Positions 36,432 through 44,783 of a stretch of 64,000 nucleotides of DNA are shown here, piece by piece. The stretch spans positions 2,542,001 through 2,606,000 of the forward strand of contig NZ_CP040442.1 in NCBI RefSeq assembly GCF_015191005.1, written 5' to 3'. Both the position numbers and the translations under genes were made by a program. Position 1 is the first letter of the stretch. Every line of letters starts with the position of its first letter. The notes beneath the pieces were generated by a model. It was not told where the DNA came from. It made no database searches and worked only from the letters and a program-made list of their open reading frames with translations. The DNA comes from Kaistella flava (ex Peng et al. 2021). GTDB taxonomy: Bacteria; Bacteroidota; Bacteroidia; Flavobacteriales; Weeksellaceae.

Positions 36432-36800
36432 ATGAAACTTTTCTTTACTCTTTTCAGTATATTTCTACTCAATATTTTTGTCAGTTGTAATTCTGAAAAC
36501 CGAGATAATTCCCGTGCTTATGTGGAAGGAAAAATTACTGGAAATCAATTATATTTCAACGAAATTAAAGTTTTCATTAAAAGTGATGGTAAAAACATTG
36601 CCGAAACAATTCCGACTGGTTCCGGAGAATTTGTATTATCTGGTCCACTTCTCTCCGACACCTTTTCTTTAGTTTTAAATAAGAAAATAAAATCATTTTC
36701 ATCTTCTAAAACAGGATGTACAATTTCCACTGATTCTTTGGAAATACTTATTCCATCTGGAAATACTTATGTTATCTTTAATGAAATAAATTTGAAATAA
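36432..36800 (+). CDS. Small lipoprotein of a duplicated lipoprotein/beta-barrel pair (copy 1)
   Basis: This 122-residue protein has a lipoprotein signal MKLFFTLFSIFLLNIFVSCN with Cys at 19. The mature part is a small beta-rich domain: AYVEGKITGNQLYFNEIKVFI, PTGSGEFVLSGP, KIKSFSSSKTGCTIS, DSLEILIPSGNTY. It aligns through most of its length with the product at 37422. Its stop overlaps the start of the barrel gene (shared base 36800), so translation is coupled. A regulatory-like beta-sandwich that works with the barrel is a reasonable inference; no known family was recognised. Confidence 0.75.
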   Translation: MKLFFTLFSIFLLNIFVSCNSENRDNSRAYVEGKITGNQLYFNEIKVFIKSDGKNIAETIPTGSGEFVLSGPLLSDTFSLVLNKKIKSFSSSKTGCTISTDSLEILIPSGNTYVIFNEINLK

Positions 36801-37411
36801 TGAGAATTACATTTCTATTTTTTTTCGGCGTTTCAACTTTAGTTTTCGGTCAGAAAAAGAAGCATGGACTTGACGTTGTTTCCAATATCGAAACGAAAAT
36901 GATCGTAATGAAACCTATTGGAAATAATCATTTATCAAAATTATTAATGCCATTTTATGGTTTCGGATTTGGCGGAAATCTAATAACGCCAATAAATTTC
37001 GGAGTTGGATTAGATTATAATGTTCTGTTTTCTAATGTAAAGTACGGCGAGGAAAACCGCTACGGTAATATTGGGTCACCAACCATTACCAATATTGATT
37101 TCTATTTAACACATCGCGACATTATTTCCGAAGAATTTTCAATTGAAGAAATGGCAGGTTTCAGTTTTTACCGACAAACTAATTTATTAGTTGATGCCAA
37201 AAATCAAAAACTAAAAGAGAATGCTTCCGGTTTTAATCTTGGAGGAAAAGCTTTATACACTTTGGATCGCGAAGGTTATCAGCAAGTTTTTCTTGCAGCG
37301 AAAGTCAATGTTTATTTAAACAATGTTTATAATGAAAACCCAGCAACTCAGAAGTTTTATAACCGCTCTACGTTCCTGAGTTTAGGATTAGGATATCGCT
37401 ATAATTTTTAA
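36800..37411 (+). CDS. Outer membrane beta-barrel protein (copy 1)
   Basis: This 203-residue protein has a signal peptide MRITFLFFFGVSTLVFGQ. The remainder has alternating hydrophobic strands with glycines (YGFGFGGNLITPINFGVGLDYNVLF, EMAGFSFYRQ, FLSLGLGYRYNF), ending in phenylalanine as outer membrane barrels do. About eight strands are plausible. It resembles the product at 37796. The gene is translationally coupled to the lipoprotein gene before it. Function unknown. Confidence 0.7.
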   Translation: MRITFLFFFGVSTLVFGQKKKHGLDVVSNIETKMIVMKPIGNNHLSKLLMPFYGFGFGGNLITPINFGVGLDYNVLFSNVKYGEENRYGNIGSPTITNIDFYLTHRDIISEEFSIEEMAGFSFYRQTNLLVDAKNQKLKENASGFNLGGKALYTLDREGYQQVFLAAKVNVYLNNVYNENPATQKFYNRSTFLSLGLGYRYNF

Positions 37412-37421
37412 ATTAATTTAA

Positions 37422-37799
37422 ATGAAAACATCTTTTATTTTTTCTCCAATTTTCGGTGCTATTTTTTTGATGTCGCCTAATACCAGGTGTCAACCAGAAT
37501 ATAAAAATCATTCTAGAGTTATTGTAGAAGGCAAAATCACCTCTCAAAATGCTGCGAATATTGACGTAAAACTAAATTCTGGTTCTATTTTAATTTCAGA
37601 AACAAAATCTAATTCTGATGGAAGTTTCAAACTTGGTGGTCCCGGAACTACCGCAGAAAAAGAGTTGTCTTTTGACAGAAAAATAGCGTCATTTACCTCC
37701 AACGAAACGGCTTGCACTTTATCTTATGATTCTTTAGCTATTATTTTGCCGGTCGAAAAAAGCTATTTTAACTTTGCACAAATCACCTTTAAGCCATGA
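37422..37799 (+). CDS. Small secreted protein of the duplicated pair (copy 2), with weak lipobox
   Basis: This 125-residue protein aligns with the product at 36432: VIVEGKITSQNAANIDVKLNSG, SNSDGSFKLGGPG, RKIASFTSNETACTLS, DSLAIILPVEKSYF. The signal peptide MKTSFIFSPIFGAIFLMSPNTRC keeps the Cys, but the lipobox (NTRC) is poor, so lipidation is less sure than in copy 1. Its stop overlaps the next start by 4 nt. Function unknown. Confidence 0.72.
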   Translation: MKTSFIFSPIFGAIFLMSPNTRCQPEYKNHSRVIVEGKITSQNAANIDVKLNSGSILISETKSNSDGSFKLGGPGTTAEKELSFDRKIASFTSNETACTLSYDSLAIILPVEKSYFNFAQITFKP

Positions 37800-38389
37800 G
37801 AAAATATTTACTTTTTTTAGTTTTAGCTTTAGTTTCAGTAGGTTTGATTGCACAAAAACAAAAGAATTTTTCTTTTGAGCTTCAGGGAAATACTTCCTCA
37901 GGAATCGGAAATAATTTTATTGCAGACGGACTCGGTACCTTTACCGGTTTTGGAGTTGGGTTGTCGGGAACATTTTATAAAAACATCGGTTTAAGCTTGC
38001 AGTTCCAAAGAGGATTTGCGGATGTAAAAGAGGTGTCAATTTTCGGCGATCTTCAAAGTCCGGCACTGACTTCATTTGAAATCGTAGGTTTATACCGCTA
38101 CAAAGTCACTAATAAATTTGATCTGGAAGGAAATGTCGGTGTAGCAAGTATGAGAATCCAAAGCCAATCTCCTTATAGAACTGAAGGTTTTCGCGAAGGT
38201 GGAAATGCTTTAATTCTTGGCGCAAAAGGCCTTTATTCCATCACCAACAATAATTCGCTTTATCTTGTCGGTGGACCACGATTTTATTTCCTTCATACTT
38301 TCACCAACATCGACAATCCTAAATTCGAAAAATATTATTCGAATGCTACGCTGCTTAATTTTTCTTTAGGTTTAAGATTTTATTTCTAA
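37796..38389 (+). CDS. Outer membrane beta-barrel protein (copy 2)
   Basis: This 197-residue protein has a signal peptide MRKYLLFLVLALVSVGLIAQ and a strand-rich body: GLGTFTGFGVGLSGTFYKNIGLSLQF, YRYKVTNKFDLEGNVGVASM, LILGAKGLYSITNNNSLYLVGGPRF and LLNFSLGLRFYF at the end. The terminal aromatic and strand spacing fit an eight-stranded outer membrane barrel. It overlaps its lipoprotein-like partner by 4 nt. It is the second half of the tandem pair. Confidence 0.75.
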   Translation: MRKYLLFLVLALVSVGLIAQKQKNFSFELQGNTSSGIGNNFIADGLGTFTGFGVGLSGTFYKNIGLSLQFQRGFADVKEVSIFGDLQSPALTSFEIVGLYRYKVTNKFDLEGNVGVASMRIQSQSPYRTEGFREGGNALILGAKGLYSITNNNSLYLVGGPRFYFLHTFTNIDNPKFEKYYSNATLLNFSLGLRFYF

Positions 38390-38396
38390 AATGCTT

Positions 38397-38404
38397 TAAA
38401 TTTG
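38397..38404 (+). promoter_or_regulatory. -7 promoter box 4 nt before the GH3 gene
   Basis: TAAATTTG matches TAnnTTTG exactly and ends 4 nt before the ATG at 38409, implying a leaderless or nearly leaderless mRNA. Confidence 0.5.
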
Positions 38405-38408
38405 CGTT

Positions 38409-39908
38409 ATGATCAATTTCATTAAGAAAAATATCGCTTTAATCTGGGCAAAAAAACATGTTAAAGGAACCCAATCCTTTAAAAAAAACGCCATTAAAAA
38501 TCAAGAGGAACTTTTGCGTTCTCTGGTAAAAACTGCCGAAAAAACTTTGTTTGGTCGAACTCATCAATTTGAAAATATAAAAAACATTAAAGACTTTCAA
38601 GCGCAAGTTCAAGTTGCGGATTACGAAGATTTGAAACATTATATCGAAAAAGTAAAAAAAGGCCAGCGCCATATTCTTTGGACCGATACTCCGGAATATT
38701 TCGCCAAAACTTCAGGAACAACTTCTGGCTCAAAATACATTCCTATTTCAAAAGAAGGAATGCCTTATCAAATCGCCGCAGCGCAAAGTGCTATCTTTCA
38801 TTATATTGCTCAAAAAAATAATGCTGATTTCGTTAATGGGAAGATGATTTTCTTACAAGGAAGTCCAGAACTGGAAGAAATCAACGGCATTCAAACCGGA
38901 CGACTTTCAGGAATTGTCGCTCATCACATTCCGTCTTATTTACAGAAAAACCGTTTGCCAAGTTTAAAAACCAACCTCATCGAAGACTGGGAAACCAAAG
39001 TTGATGAAATCGTAAAAGAAACCGAAAAGGAGAATATGACGCTGATTTCAGGAATTCCACCTTGGTTGATTATGTATTTTGAAAAATTGATCGAGCGAAA
39101 CGGTAAAAAAATTACAGAACTTTTCCCCAATCTTCAACTCATTATTACCGGTGGCGTCAATTATGAACCTTACCGCGAAAAGATGAACGAACTTCTCGGA
39201 AAACCTGTTGACACTTTACAGACTTTTCCCGCGAGCGAAGGATTTTTCGCCTTTCAAGACGATTTTAAAAAAGAAGGTTTATTGCTTTTAACCAATCACG
39301 GAATTTTCTATGAATTTATTCCTTTAGAAGAATATGGAAAACCTGAAGCGAAAAGATTGACTTTAAAAGATATTGAACTTCATAAAGATTACGCTTTAAT
39401 TCTAACCACCAATTCAGGACTTTGGGCTTATTCCATTGGCGATGTTGTTCGGTTTATTTCTAAAGATCCTTACCGAATTCTGGTTTCCGGAAGAACCAAA
39501 CATTTCACCTCTGCTTTTGGTGAACACGTTATTGCTTTCGAAGTAGAAGAAGCTTTAAAAGCGACGGTTAAAAAATTTCCGGCGCAGATGACAGAATTTC
39601 ATTTGGCACCACAAGTTAATCCAGCAGAAGGATTGCCTTATCATGAATGGTTTATTGAGTTTGAAAAAGAACCTGAAAATCTGGAAGACTTTAGAAAAAA
39701 CCTCGATGGTGAAATGCGAAAAAGAAATACGTATTACAATGATTTAATTTCTGGTAATATCTTACAACCTTTAATTATAACCAATTTAAAGAAAAATGCT
39801 TTTCAGGATTACGCTAAATCAGAAGGGAAACTTGGAGGACAAAATAAAATTCCTAGATTAGCCAACGACCGGAAAATCGGGGATTTTCTTGAAGCGCTCC
39901 GGAAATAA
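38409..39908 (+). CDS. GH3-family acyl-acid amido synthetase-like protein
   Basis: This 499-residue protein has the GH3/firefly-luciferase-like adenylation fold. The ATP-binding motif FAKTSGTTSGSKYIPIS is near residue 97. FPNLQLIITGGVNYEPY, TFPASEGFFAFQ and LWAYSIGDVVRF follow, with a C-terminal cap (about 380-499). Plant members join jasmonate or auxin to amino acids. Bacterial members are common in this phylum but their substrates are not established. It lies between the duplicated barrel pair and a small lipoprotein gene 19 nt downstream. Confidence 0.9.
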   Translation: MINFIKKNIALIWAKKHVKGTQSFKKNAIKNQEELLRSLVKTAEKTLFGRTHQFENIKNIKDFQAQVQVADYEDLKHYIEKVKKGQRHILWTDTPEYFAKTSGTTSGSKYIPISKEGMPYQIAAAQSAIFHYIAQKNNADFVNGKMIFLQGSPELEEINGIQTGRLSGIVAHHIPSYLQKNRLPSLKTNLIEDWETKVDEIVKETEKENMTLISGIPPWLIMYFEKLIERNGKKITELFPNLQLIITGGVNYEPYREKMNELLGKPVDTLQTFPASEGFFAFQDDFKKEGLLLLTNHGIFYEFIPLEEYGKPEAKRLTLKDIELHKDYALILTTNSGLWAYSIGDVVRFISKDPYRILVSGRTKHFTSAFGEHVIAFEVEEALKATVKKFPAQMTEFHLAPQVNPAEGLPYHEWFIEFEKEPENLEDFRKNLDGEMRKRNTYYNDLISGNILQPLIITNLKKNAFQDYAKSEGKLGGQNKIPRLANDRKIGDFLEALRK

Positions 39909-39927
39909 TTTTTAAAAATCTAGAGCC

Positions 39928-40302
39928 ATGAAATATTTCTATTACCTTTTAATACTTCTTGTCAGCGTTTCCTGTGTTTCCACGAAATATAATGTTTACC
40001 AAAATCACGGAAATTTCGACAAAATCCAGGCTGGAACAAGATATACAGTTTACGATAAAAGCAATCGCAAATTTTTTGTTGACGTCACTTCAGTCAAAAA
40101 AGACAGCATTATCGGGACCCGAAAACAGCAGCCGATTGCTCTCGCAAAAAATGATATTAAAGAAATTAAGAAAAATAAAACGGGCGCAACCGTAGCACTG
40201 GTTGGTGGAGGAGTTGTACTTGTTGCCGCAACGTGGGCATTAGTAGATTTCGCAAGAAATATTGGTGGAACGATTGGAATAACAAATTCTGAAAAACCTT
40301 AA
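39928..40302 (+). CDS. Hypothetical small lipoprotein with C-terminal hydrophobic segment
   Basis: This 124-residue protein has a lipoprotein signal MKYFYYLLILLVSVSCVS (Cys at 16). A beta-rich middle part follows, with TRYTVYDKSNRKFFVDVTSVKKDSIIGT, and then a glycine-rich hydrophobic helix ATVALVGGGVVLVAATWALV at about 88-108. It is on the plus strand 19 nt after the GH3 gene and overlaps the convergent SMR gene by 4 nt. Function unknown. Confidence 0.7.
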   Translation: MKYFYYLLILLVSVSCVSTKYNVYQNHGNFDKIQAGTRYTVYDKSNRKFFVDVTSVKKDSIIGTRKQQPIALAKNDIKEIKKNKTGATVALVGGGVVLVAATWALVDFARNIGGTIGITNSEKP

Positions 40303-40637
40303 TTCGAAACCACTTTTAACCCAACAACAGAAGCAATTAAAGTAAAAACAAAAAACATTCTCCAAAAAGTCACTGGTTCATTAAAAAGAAACATTCCCAT
40401 AAAAACCGCGCCGACTGCACCGATTCCCGTCCAAACTGCATAAGCCGTCCCAATCGGAATTGGACTCGCGCCCACAGAAATCGCTTTATACAAGAGAAAC
40501 ATACTCAGAAACAGCGAAATCACAAAGCCAGCCCACCAAAAATAACTTTCCTTTCCAGTAGTTTCTTGTGCTTTTCCGAGGCAAGTCGCAAACCCTGTTT
40601 CAAACAATCCGCCGATAATCAATAAAATCCAATTCAT
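40299..40637 (-). CDS. SMR-family exporter, SugE/Gdx-like
   Basis: This 112-residue protein has four membrane helices. The membrane-embedded glutamate essential for substrate and proton exchange is at residue 13 (LLIIGGLFETGFA). Helix 3 has GTAYAVWTGIGAVGAVF, closer to the SugE/Gdx guanidinium subgroup than to EmrE. It probably works as a dual-topology homodimer in the inner membrane. An exact -7 box lies 4 nt upstream of the start. Confidence 0.88.
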   Translation of the reverse strand: MNWILLIIGGLFETGFATCLGKAQETTGKESYFWWAGFVISLFLSMFLLYKAISVGASPIPIGTAYAVWTGIGAVGAVFMGMFLFNEPVTFWRMFFVFTLIASVVGLKVVSN

Positions 40638-40641
40638 TTTT

Positions 40642-40649
40642 CAAAGATA
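40642..40649 (-). promoter_or_regulatory. -7 promoter box 4 nt before the SMR gene
   Basis: TATCTTTG on the minus strand matches TAnnTTTG exactly, 4 nt before the ATG at 40637. Confidence 0.55.
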
Positions 40650-40683
40650 AATTTTTAAATTAAAATTAATGGGTTGCACAAAA

Positions 40684-40949
40684 GCCACGAATGCACGAAT
40701 AAAAAATGCAAACCATTTCTTAAAACTATTCCGAGTTTGTCTAACTTTTTTTAAACCACAAAAAAGTAAAAGCGGTAAAAAAAAATTTATTCAAAAGATT
40801 AACTAAGATAAAAGTCCTTACGATTTTACTTTTTGCATTCTTTTCGAGTTCTTTATTTCATTTACCTTTTGTTTCTTTTGCGGTTAAAAAAGTGAAATTC
40901 ACATTTCAAACAGCACAATATCCTGAAAAAAGATTCGTGCATTCGTGGC
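40684..40949. repeat. MITE-like unit 1 with 17-bp perfect inverted ends
   Basis: GCCACGAATGCACGAAT at 40684-40700 and its reverse complement at 40933-40949 bound 266 nt without a gene. Inside, AACCACAAAA...AGCGGTAAAA (about 40753-40782) and a related reverse-complement-like stretch (about 40865-40888, ending GCGGTTAAAA) form a second imperfect inverted pair. The 17-mer itself is made of near-repeated ATTCGTG units. The gap from 40638 to 41093 contains this unit and the next one. Confidence 0.7.
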
Positions 40950-40961
40950 AAAAAATTAAAA

Positions 40962-41062
40962 GCCACGAATGCACGAATAAAATAATCCAAAGAATCTCCA
41001 TCTAAATCAGAGCACTTACTTTTAGAGAAAAACTGCATAAAGAAAATTCGTGCATTCGTGGC
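40962..41062. repeat. MITE-like unit 2 with the same 17-bp inverted ends
   Basis: The same 17-mer occurs at 40962-40978 (+) and 41046-41062 (reverse complement), bounding 101 nt with no coding potential. It starts 12 nt after unit 1 ends. The right end lies only 31 nt before the MFS start codon. Confidence 0.7.
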
Positions 41063-41081
41063 AAAAAAAAATTAAAACATT

Positions 41082-41089
41082 TACTTTTG
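41082..41089 (+). promoter_or_regulatory. -7 promoter box 4 nt before the MFS gene
   Basis: TACTTTTG matches TAnnTTTG and ends 4 nt before the ATG at 41094. The -33 region falls inside or beside the end of repeat unit 2, so the repeat may supply part of the promoter. Confidence 0.5.
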
Positions 41090-41093
41090 CAAA

Positions 41094-42332
41094 ATGATTT
41101 CATTGCAACCCATTCAAACCTTAAGAATTCCTGAATTTAGAAATCTCATGACCGGCAGATTTTTTCTGGTTTTATCGTTCAGAATGTTAGCAACATTAAT
41201 GGGTTGGTGGATTTATAAATTAACCAAAGACCCTTTTGCCATTGGCTTAATCGGTTTATCAGAAGTAATTCCGGCAGTTTCTACGGCACTTTACGCTGGT
41301 CACGTTATCGATAATTCCGAAAAGAAAAGACTCTTATTAATTTGTAATTATGCGTACGTTTTTCTCATCGGCTTGCTGGCGATACCGGCATTTTTCGGCA
41401 GTAGTCTTCTGCATTTAAGCAACATTCAGATTTCCTATTTTATTTACGCCATCATTTTTTGCACCGGATTTTGTCGTGCTTTTATTGGTCCAATTGTTCC
41501 GTCGATGATTCCAAAAGTAGTTTCCAAAGAACAACTTCCAAACGCCATTACTTTAAACCAAGCCACATTTCTAACCGCTTCCGTTTCTGGTCACGCACTT
41601 GGTGGATTTTTGATTCACTGGATTGACATTTCCGGAACCATTTTGGTCATTGTGGGATTAATGATTTTCGCCTCAATTTTCTTTTGGTTTCTGAACAAAC
41701 ATCATTCTGAGATCAGCGACCGAACGATGGGCGTCGTAGAAAGTATGCGCGAAGGAATCGCCTACATTTACAAAACCAAAGAAATTCTCGGTGCACTTTG
41801 CCTCGATATGTTCGCCGTCCTTTTTGGTGGCGCCGTCGCTATGATTCCCGTTTTCGCGACAGACATTTTAAACGTTGGTTCCGAAGGTTTTGGTATGCTC
41901 AATGCTGCATCAGATATCGGTTCCATGTGCATTATCATGACGTTGGCATTTGTTCCATTAACCAAAAATCAAGGTAAAATTCTCCTTGTCGCCGTCGCAG
42001 GTTTCGGTCTTTGTATCATCGGTTTCGGATTCTCAAAATTATATTGGCTCTCCTTTTTCTTACTCATTGCCAGCGGAATGCTCGATGGAATTTCCGTCGT
42101 CATCCGTGGAACAATCGTTCAGTTAAAAACACCAGATCATATTCGTGGACGAGTTTTAAGTGTGAATTCAATTTTCATCATGTCGAGCAACGAAATGGGA
42201 CAGTTCGAAAGTGGTGTCGCAGCCAAACTTCTCGGCGTGGTCCGTTCCGTAGTTTTCGGCGGAACAATGACGGTTTTAATTGCACTTTTAGTTGGAACCA
42301 CCGTACCAAAACTTCGCAAAATGAACTATTAA
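41094..42332 (+). CDS. Major facilitator superfamily transporter (MFS_3/EntS-like)
   Basis: This 412-residue inner membrane protein has about 12 helices. It starts FRNLMTGRFFLVLSFRMLATLMGWWIYKLTKDPFAIGLIGLSEVIP, a pattern of the MFS_3 subgroup that includes the enterobactin exporter EntS. AGHVIDNSEKKRLLL is the cytoplasmic loop after helix 2, and IRGRVLSVNSIFIMSSNEMGQFESG is in the C-terminal half. The substrate is unknown; siderophore export is possible but no siderophore genes are in the window. Confidence 0.88.
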   Translation: MISLQPIQTLRIPEFRNLMTGRFFLVLSFRMLATLMGWWIYKLTKDPFAIGLIGLSEVIPAVSTALYAGHVIDNSEKKRLLLICNYAYVFLIGLLAIPAFFGSSLLHLSNIQISYFIYAIIFCTGFCRAFIGPIVPSMIPKVVSKEQLPNAITLNQATFLTASVSGHALGGFLIHWIDISGTILVIVGLMIFASIFFWFLNKHHSEISDRTMGVVESMREGIAYIYKTKEILGALCLDMFAVLFGGAVAMIPVFATDILNVGSEGFGMLNAASDIGSMCIIMTLAFVPLTKNQGKILLVAVAGFGLCIIGFGFSKLYWLSFFLLIASGMLDGISVVIRGTIVQLKTPDHIRGRVLSVNSIFIMSSNEMGQFESGVAAKLLGVVRSVVFGGTMTVLIALLVGTTVPKLRKMNY

Positions 42333-42570
42333 TTTTTTAGGAGCCTCAAGAGTAGATCTTCTTACCAACTCAGTCCGGCTCTTCATTGCAATCTTTTTCC
42401 GCAGCACCTTTACCCATCGCCGAAAAAAGGATTTCCATTGCGATCCGGGCTAAAATGAAAACCGGTTATTTTTCGACTTATCAACATTGCAATACATTAA
42501 CAAACAACTTATTGACCATCAAAGAGAATAGATTGTTGATTAAAAATTCGGAACAAAAACTTAAAAAAAC

Positions 42571-42578
42571 TATCTTTG
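42571..42578 (+). promoter_or_regulatory. -7 promoter box 4 nt before dnaB
   Basis: TATCTTTG matches TAnnTTTG exactly and ends 4 nt before the ATG at 42583. The 42333-42570 stretch upstream shows no credible gene; the short open frame there has no family features. Confidence 0.55.
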
Positions 42579-42582
42579 TCAC

Positions 42583-44184
42583 ATGGCACAAAAGGAAACT
42601 TTATCTTCATTAATTCATGGTAATTTCGCTAAGGAACTTTCTATTTCCGACGGAAAAATGCCCCCAAATGCAATAGAATTCGAGAAACTTGTTATCGGAA
42701 CTTTTCTGATTGATAAAAAAGGTCTGGATTATTCCATCGATTTATTGACGGCAGATGTTTTTTATGATCCAAGACATCAGGAAATTTTCCGCATCATTGT
42801 TAAGTTATTCGAAGGAAATCATCCGGTCGATTTAATGACCGTTATTCAGGAATTAAAGAAATCCGACAAATTAGCACTTGCAGGCGGCGATCATTATATC
42901 ATTGATTTAACAATGGGAGTTTCTTCCAGTGCACATATCGAGTATCACGTTCGGGTGATCTTAGAAAAATTCATTCTGCGAAGTTTGATTAATGTTTCTG
43001 CCAATGTGATCGACAGTTCTTATAAAGAATCCACTGACGTTTTCGAACTTTTAGATAAAGCCGAACAATCCTTTTTTGAAATAACGAACGGAACTATTAA
43101 AAAAGGTTTCGATACCGCAAACACTTTGGTAGCGCAGGCGATTGAAACCATTAAAGCCTTAAAAGATAAAGAAGGAATCTCAGGTATTCCTTCAGGATTT
43201 AAAGATATTGATAAAGAAACTGGTGGTTGGCAAAATTCAGATTTAATTATTATTGCGGCTCGTCCCGCGATGGGTAAAACCGCTTTCTTGCTTTCCATGG
43301 CTAGAAACATTGCGGTTGAACACAATATTCCAATGGCTTTATTCTCTCTGGAGATGGCGTCTGTTCAGTTGATCACCAGAATGATCGCCTCAGAAACCGG
43401 AATCTCTTCTGAGAAATTAAGAAAAGGACAAATGTCTGATGACGAATGGCAACGACTATTCTCCAACGTTTCCGCTTTGGAAAACGCTCCTTTATATATT
43501 GATGAGACGCCTTCACTTTCTGTATTTGATTTCCGAGCAAAATGCCGAAGATTAGTAATGCAACATGGAGTGAAAATTATCATGGTCGATTATCTTCAGC
43601 TGATGACCGCGAACTCCGGAAAAGGTGGCGCCGGAAATCGTGAACAGGAAATCGCATTGATTTCCCGTTCCCTAAAAGCAATTGCAAAAGAACTGAACGT
43701 TCCTGTAATTGCACTTTCACAGCTTTCAAGAAGTGTGGAAACGAGACCCGGAAAAAGACCAATGCTTTCTGACCTTCGTGAATCGGGAGCAATTGAGCAG
43801 GATGCGGATATTGTTTCGTTTATCTTCCGTCCGGAATATTATAAAATTACAACTTGGGATAATGATGAGGACGGCGGAGAATCTTCAACTGAAAATCAGG
43901 CAGAATTAATTATCGCAAAACACCGTAATGGTGCTACCGCAGACGTTAGAATGTCTTTCCATAAAAATATTGCAAAATTTGCCGACCTCGATTTATTCGG
44001 TGGTGCTGGCGGCGGCGGTTATGGTTATCAACCTTCTAATTTCGGACAGCAAGACACGCCAACTGGGTTTGAAAAAATCAAAACTACGATTGATCCAGGT
44101 GCTGCTTTCGATATGCCAAGCAAACAAAACCTTTCTGGTTCTTCGATGAATGATTTGGATGATGATGATGATTTTCAATTTTAG
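42583..44184 (+). CDS. dnaB: Replicative DNA helicase DnaB
   Basis: This 533-residue hexameric helicase unwinds DNA at the replication fork. The N-terminal domain (about 25-130) includes PNAIEFEKLVIGTFLID. The RecA-like motor has Walker A ARPAMGKTAFLLSMA, Walker B IIMVDYLQLM, and SQLSRSVETRPGKRPMLSDLRESGAIEQDADIV. An acidic tail ends DDDDDFQF. No intein interrupts the motor, although dnaB is a common intein host. rnhA follows after 2 nt, so the two are co-transcribed. Confidence 0.98.
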   Translation: MAQKETLSSLIHGNFAKELSISDGKMPPNAIEFEKLVIGTFLIDKKGLDYSIDLLTADVFYDPRHQEIFRIIVKLFEGNHPVDLMTVIQELKKSDKLALAGGDHYIIDLTMGVSSSAHIEYHVRVILEKFILRSLINVSANVIDSSYKESTDVFELLDKAEQSFFEITNGTIKKGFDTANTLVAQAIETIKALKDKEGISGIPSGFKDIDKETGGWQNSDLIIIAARPAMGKTAFLLSMARNIAVEHNIPMALFSLEMASVQLITRMIASETGISSEKLRKGQMSDDEWQRLFSNVSALENAPLYIDETPSLSVFDFRAKCRRLVMQHGVKIIMVDYLQLMTANSGKGGAGNREQEIALISRSLKAIAKELNVPVIALSQLSRSVETRPGKRPMLSDLRESGAIEQDADIVSFIFRPEYYKITTWDNDEDGGESSTENQAELIIAKHRNGATADVRMSFHKNIAKFADLDLFGGAGGGGYGYQPSNFGQQDTPTGFEKIKTTIDPGAAFDMPSKQNLSGSSMNDLDDDDDFQF

Positions 44185-44186
44185 GA

Positions 44187-44669
44187 ATGAGTCTTAGAAT
44201 AGAAATTTATACCGACGGGGCTTGTAGTGGGAATCCCGGAAGAGGCGGTTACGGAATCGTAATGAAAGTTCCCGAAAAAAGTTACGAAAAAAGATATGCT
44301 CAAGGTTTTCGCCTTACCACCAATAACCGCATGGAATTATTGGCGGTAATAACGGCTTTAGAAAAATTGAAATCTACCGAAAACGACATTCACATTTATA
44401 CCGACAGCAAATATGTTTCCGATGCCATCAATCAGAAATGGCTTTTCGGCTGGATTAAAAAAGGTTTTAAAAATGTCAAAAATCCAGATTTGTGGAAGAG
44501 AATGGTTCCTTTAATTAAAGCACATCAAACTACTTTTCACTGGGTAAAAGGTCACGCCGGACATTTAGAAAATGAAATCTGTGATCAACTTGCGGTAAAA
44601 GCAGCACAAACAGAGCCTCTTCTTATTGATGAGTTTTTCGAGAAACAGCAAAACGGCGGACTTTTCTGA
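44187..44669 (+). CDS. rnhA: Ribonuclease HI
   Basis: This 160-residue enzyme cuts RNA in RNA-DNA hybrids. The four acidic catalytic residues are visible: Asp in IYTDGACSGNPGRGGYGIV, Glu in NRMELLAVI, Asp in YTDSKYV and the last Asp in ICDQLAVKAA. HWVKGHAGHLENE carries the flexible-loop His. Length is typical. It follows dnaB with a 2-nt gap, giving a replication pair. Confidence 0.97.
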   Translation: MSLRIEIYTDGACSGNPGRGGYGIVMKVPEKSYEKRYAQGFRLTTNNRMELLAVITALEKLKSTENDIHIYTDSKYVSDAINQKWLFGWIKKGFKNVKNPDLWKRMVPLIKAHQTTFHWVKGHAGHLENEICDQLAVKAAQTEPLLIDEFFEKQQNGGLF

Positions 44670-44783
44670 CGGTCAATTACTACGCATTAATTTGCTTCGC
44701 AGTGAATGGGCAATTAGCGTTGCTGTGAATAGTCAATATTTTAAACTTAGTATTTATTAAATTTAACTTTAGAAAATTGACTT

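Noticed and set aside
40684..41062. CRISPR-like short repeats
   Set aside because: Four 17-mers in alternating orientation with unequal spacing fit paired inverted ends, not an array.
42386..42613. Short open frame before and overlapping dnaB
   Set aside because: It overlaps the dnaB promoter box and start, has no family motif, and its composition looks like intergenic DNA.
43250..43850. Intein or group I intron in dnaB
   Set aside because: The helicase motifs are continuous and the protein has normal length.
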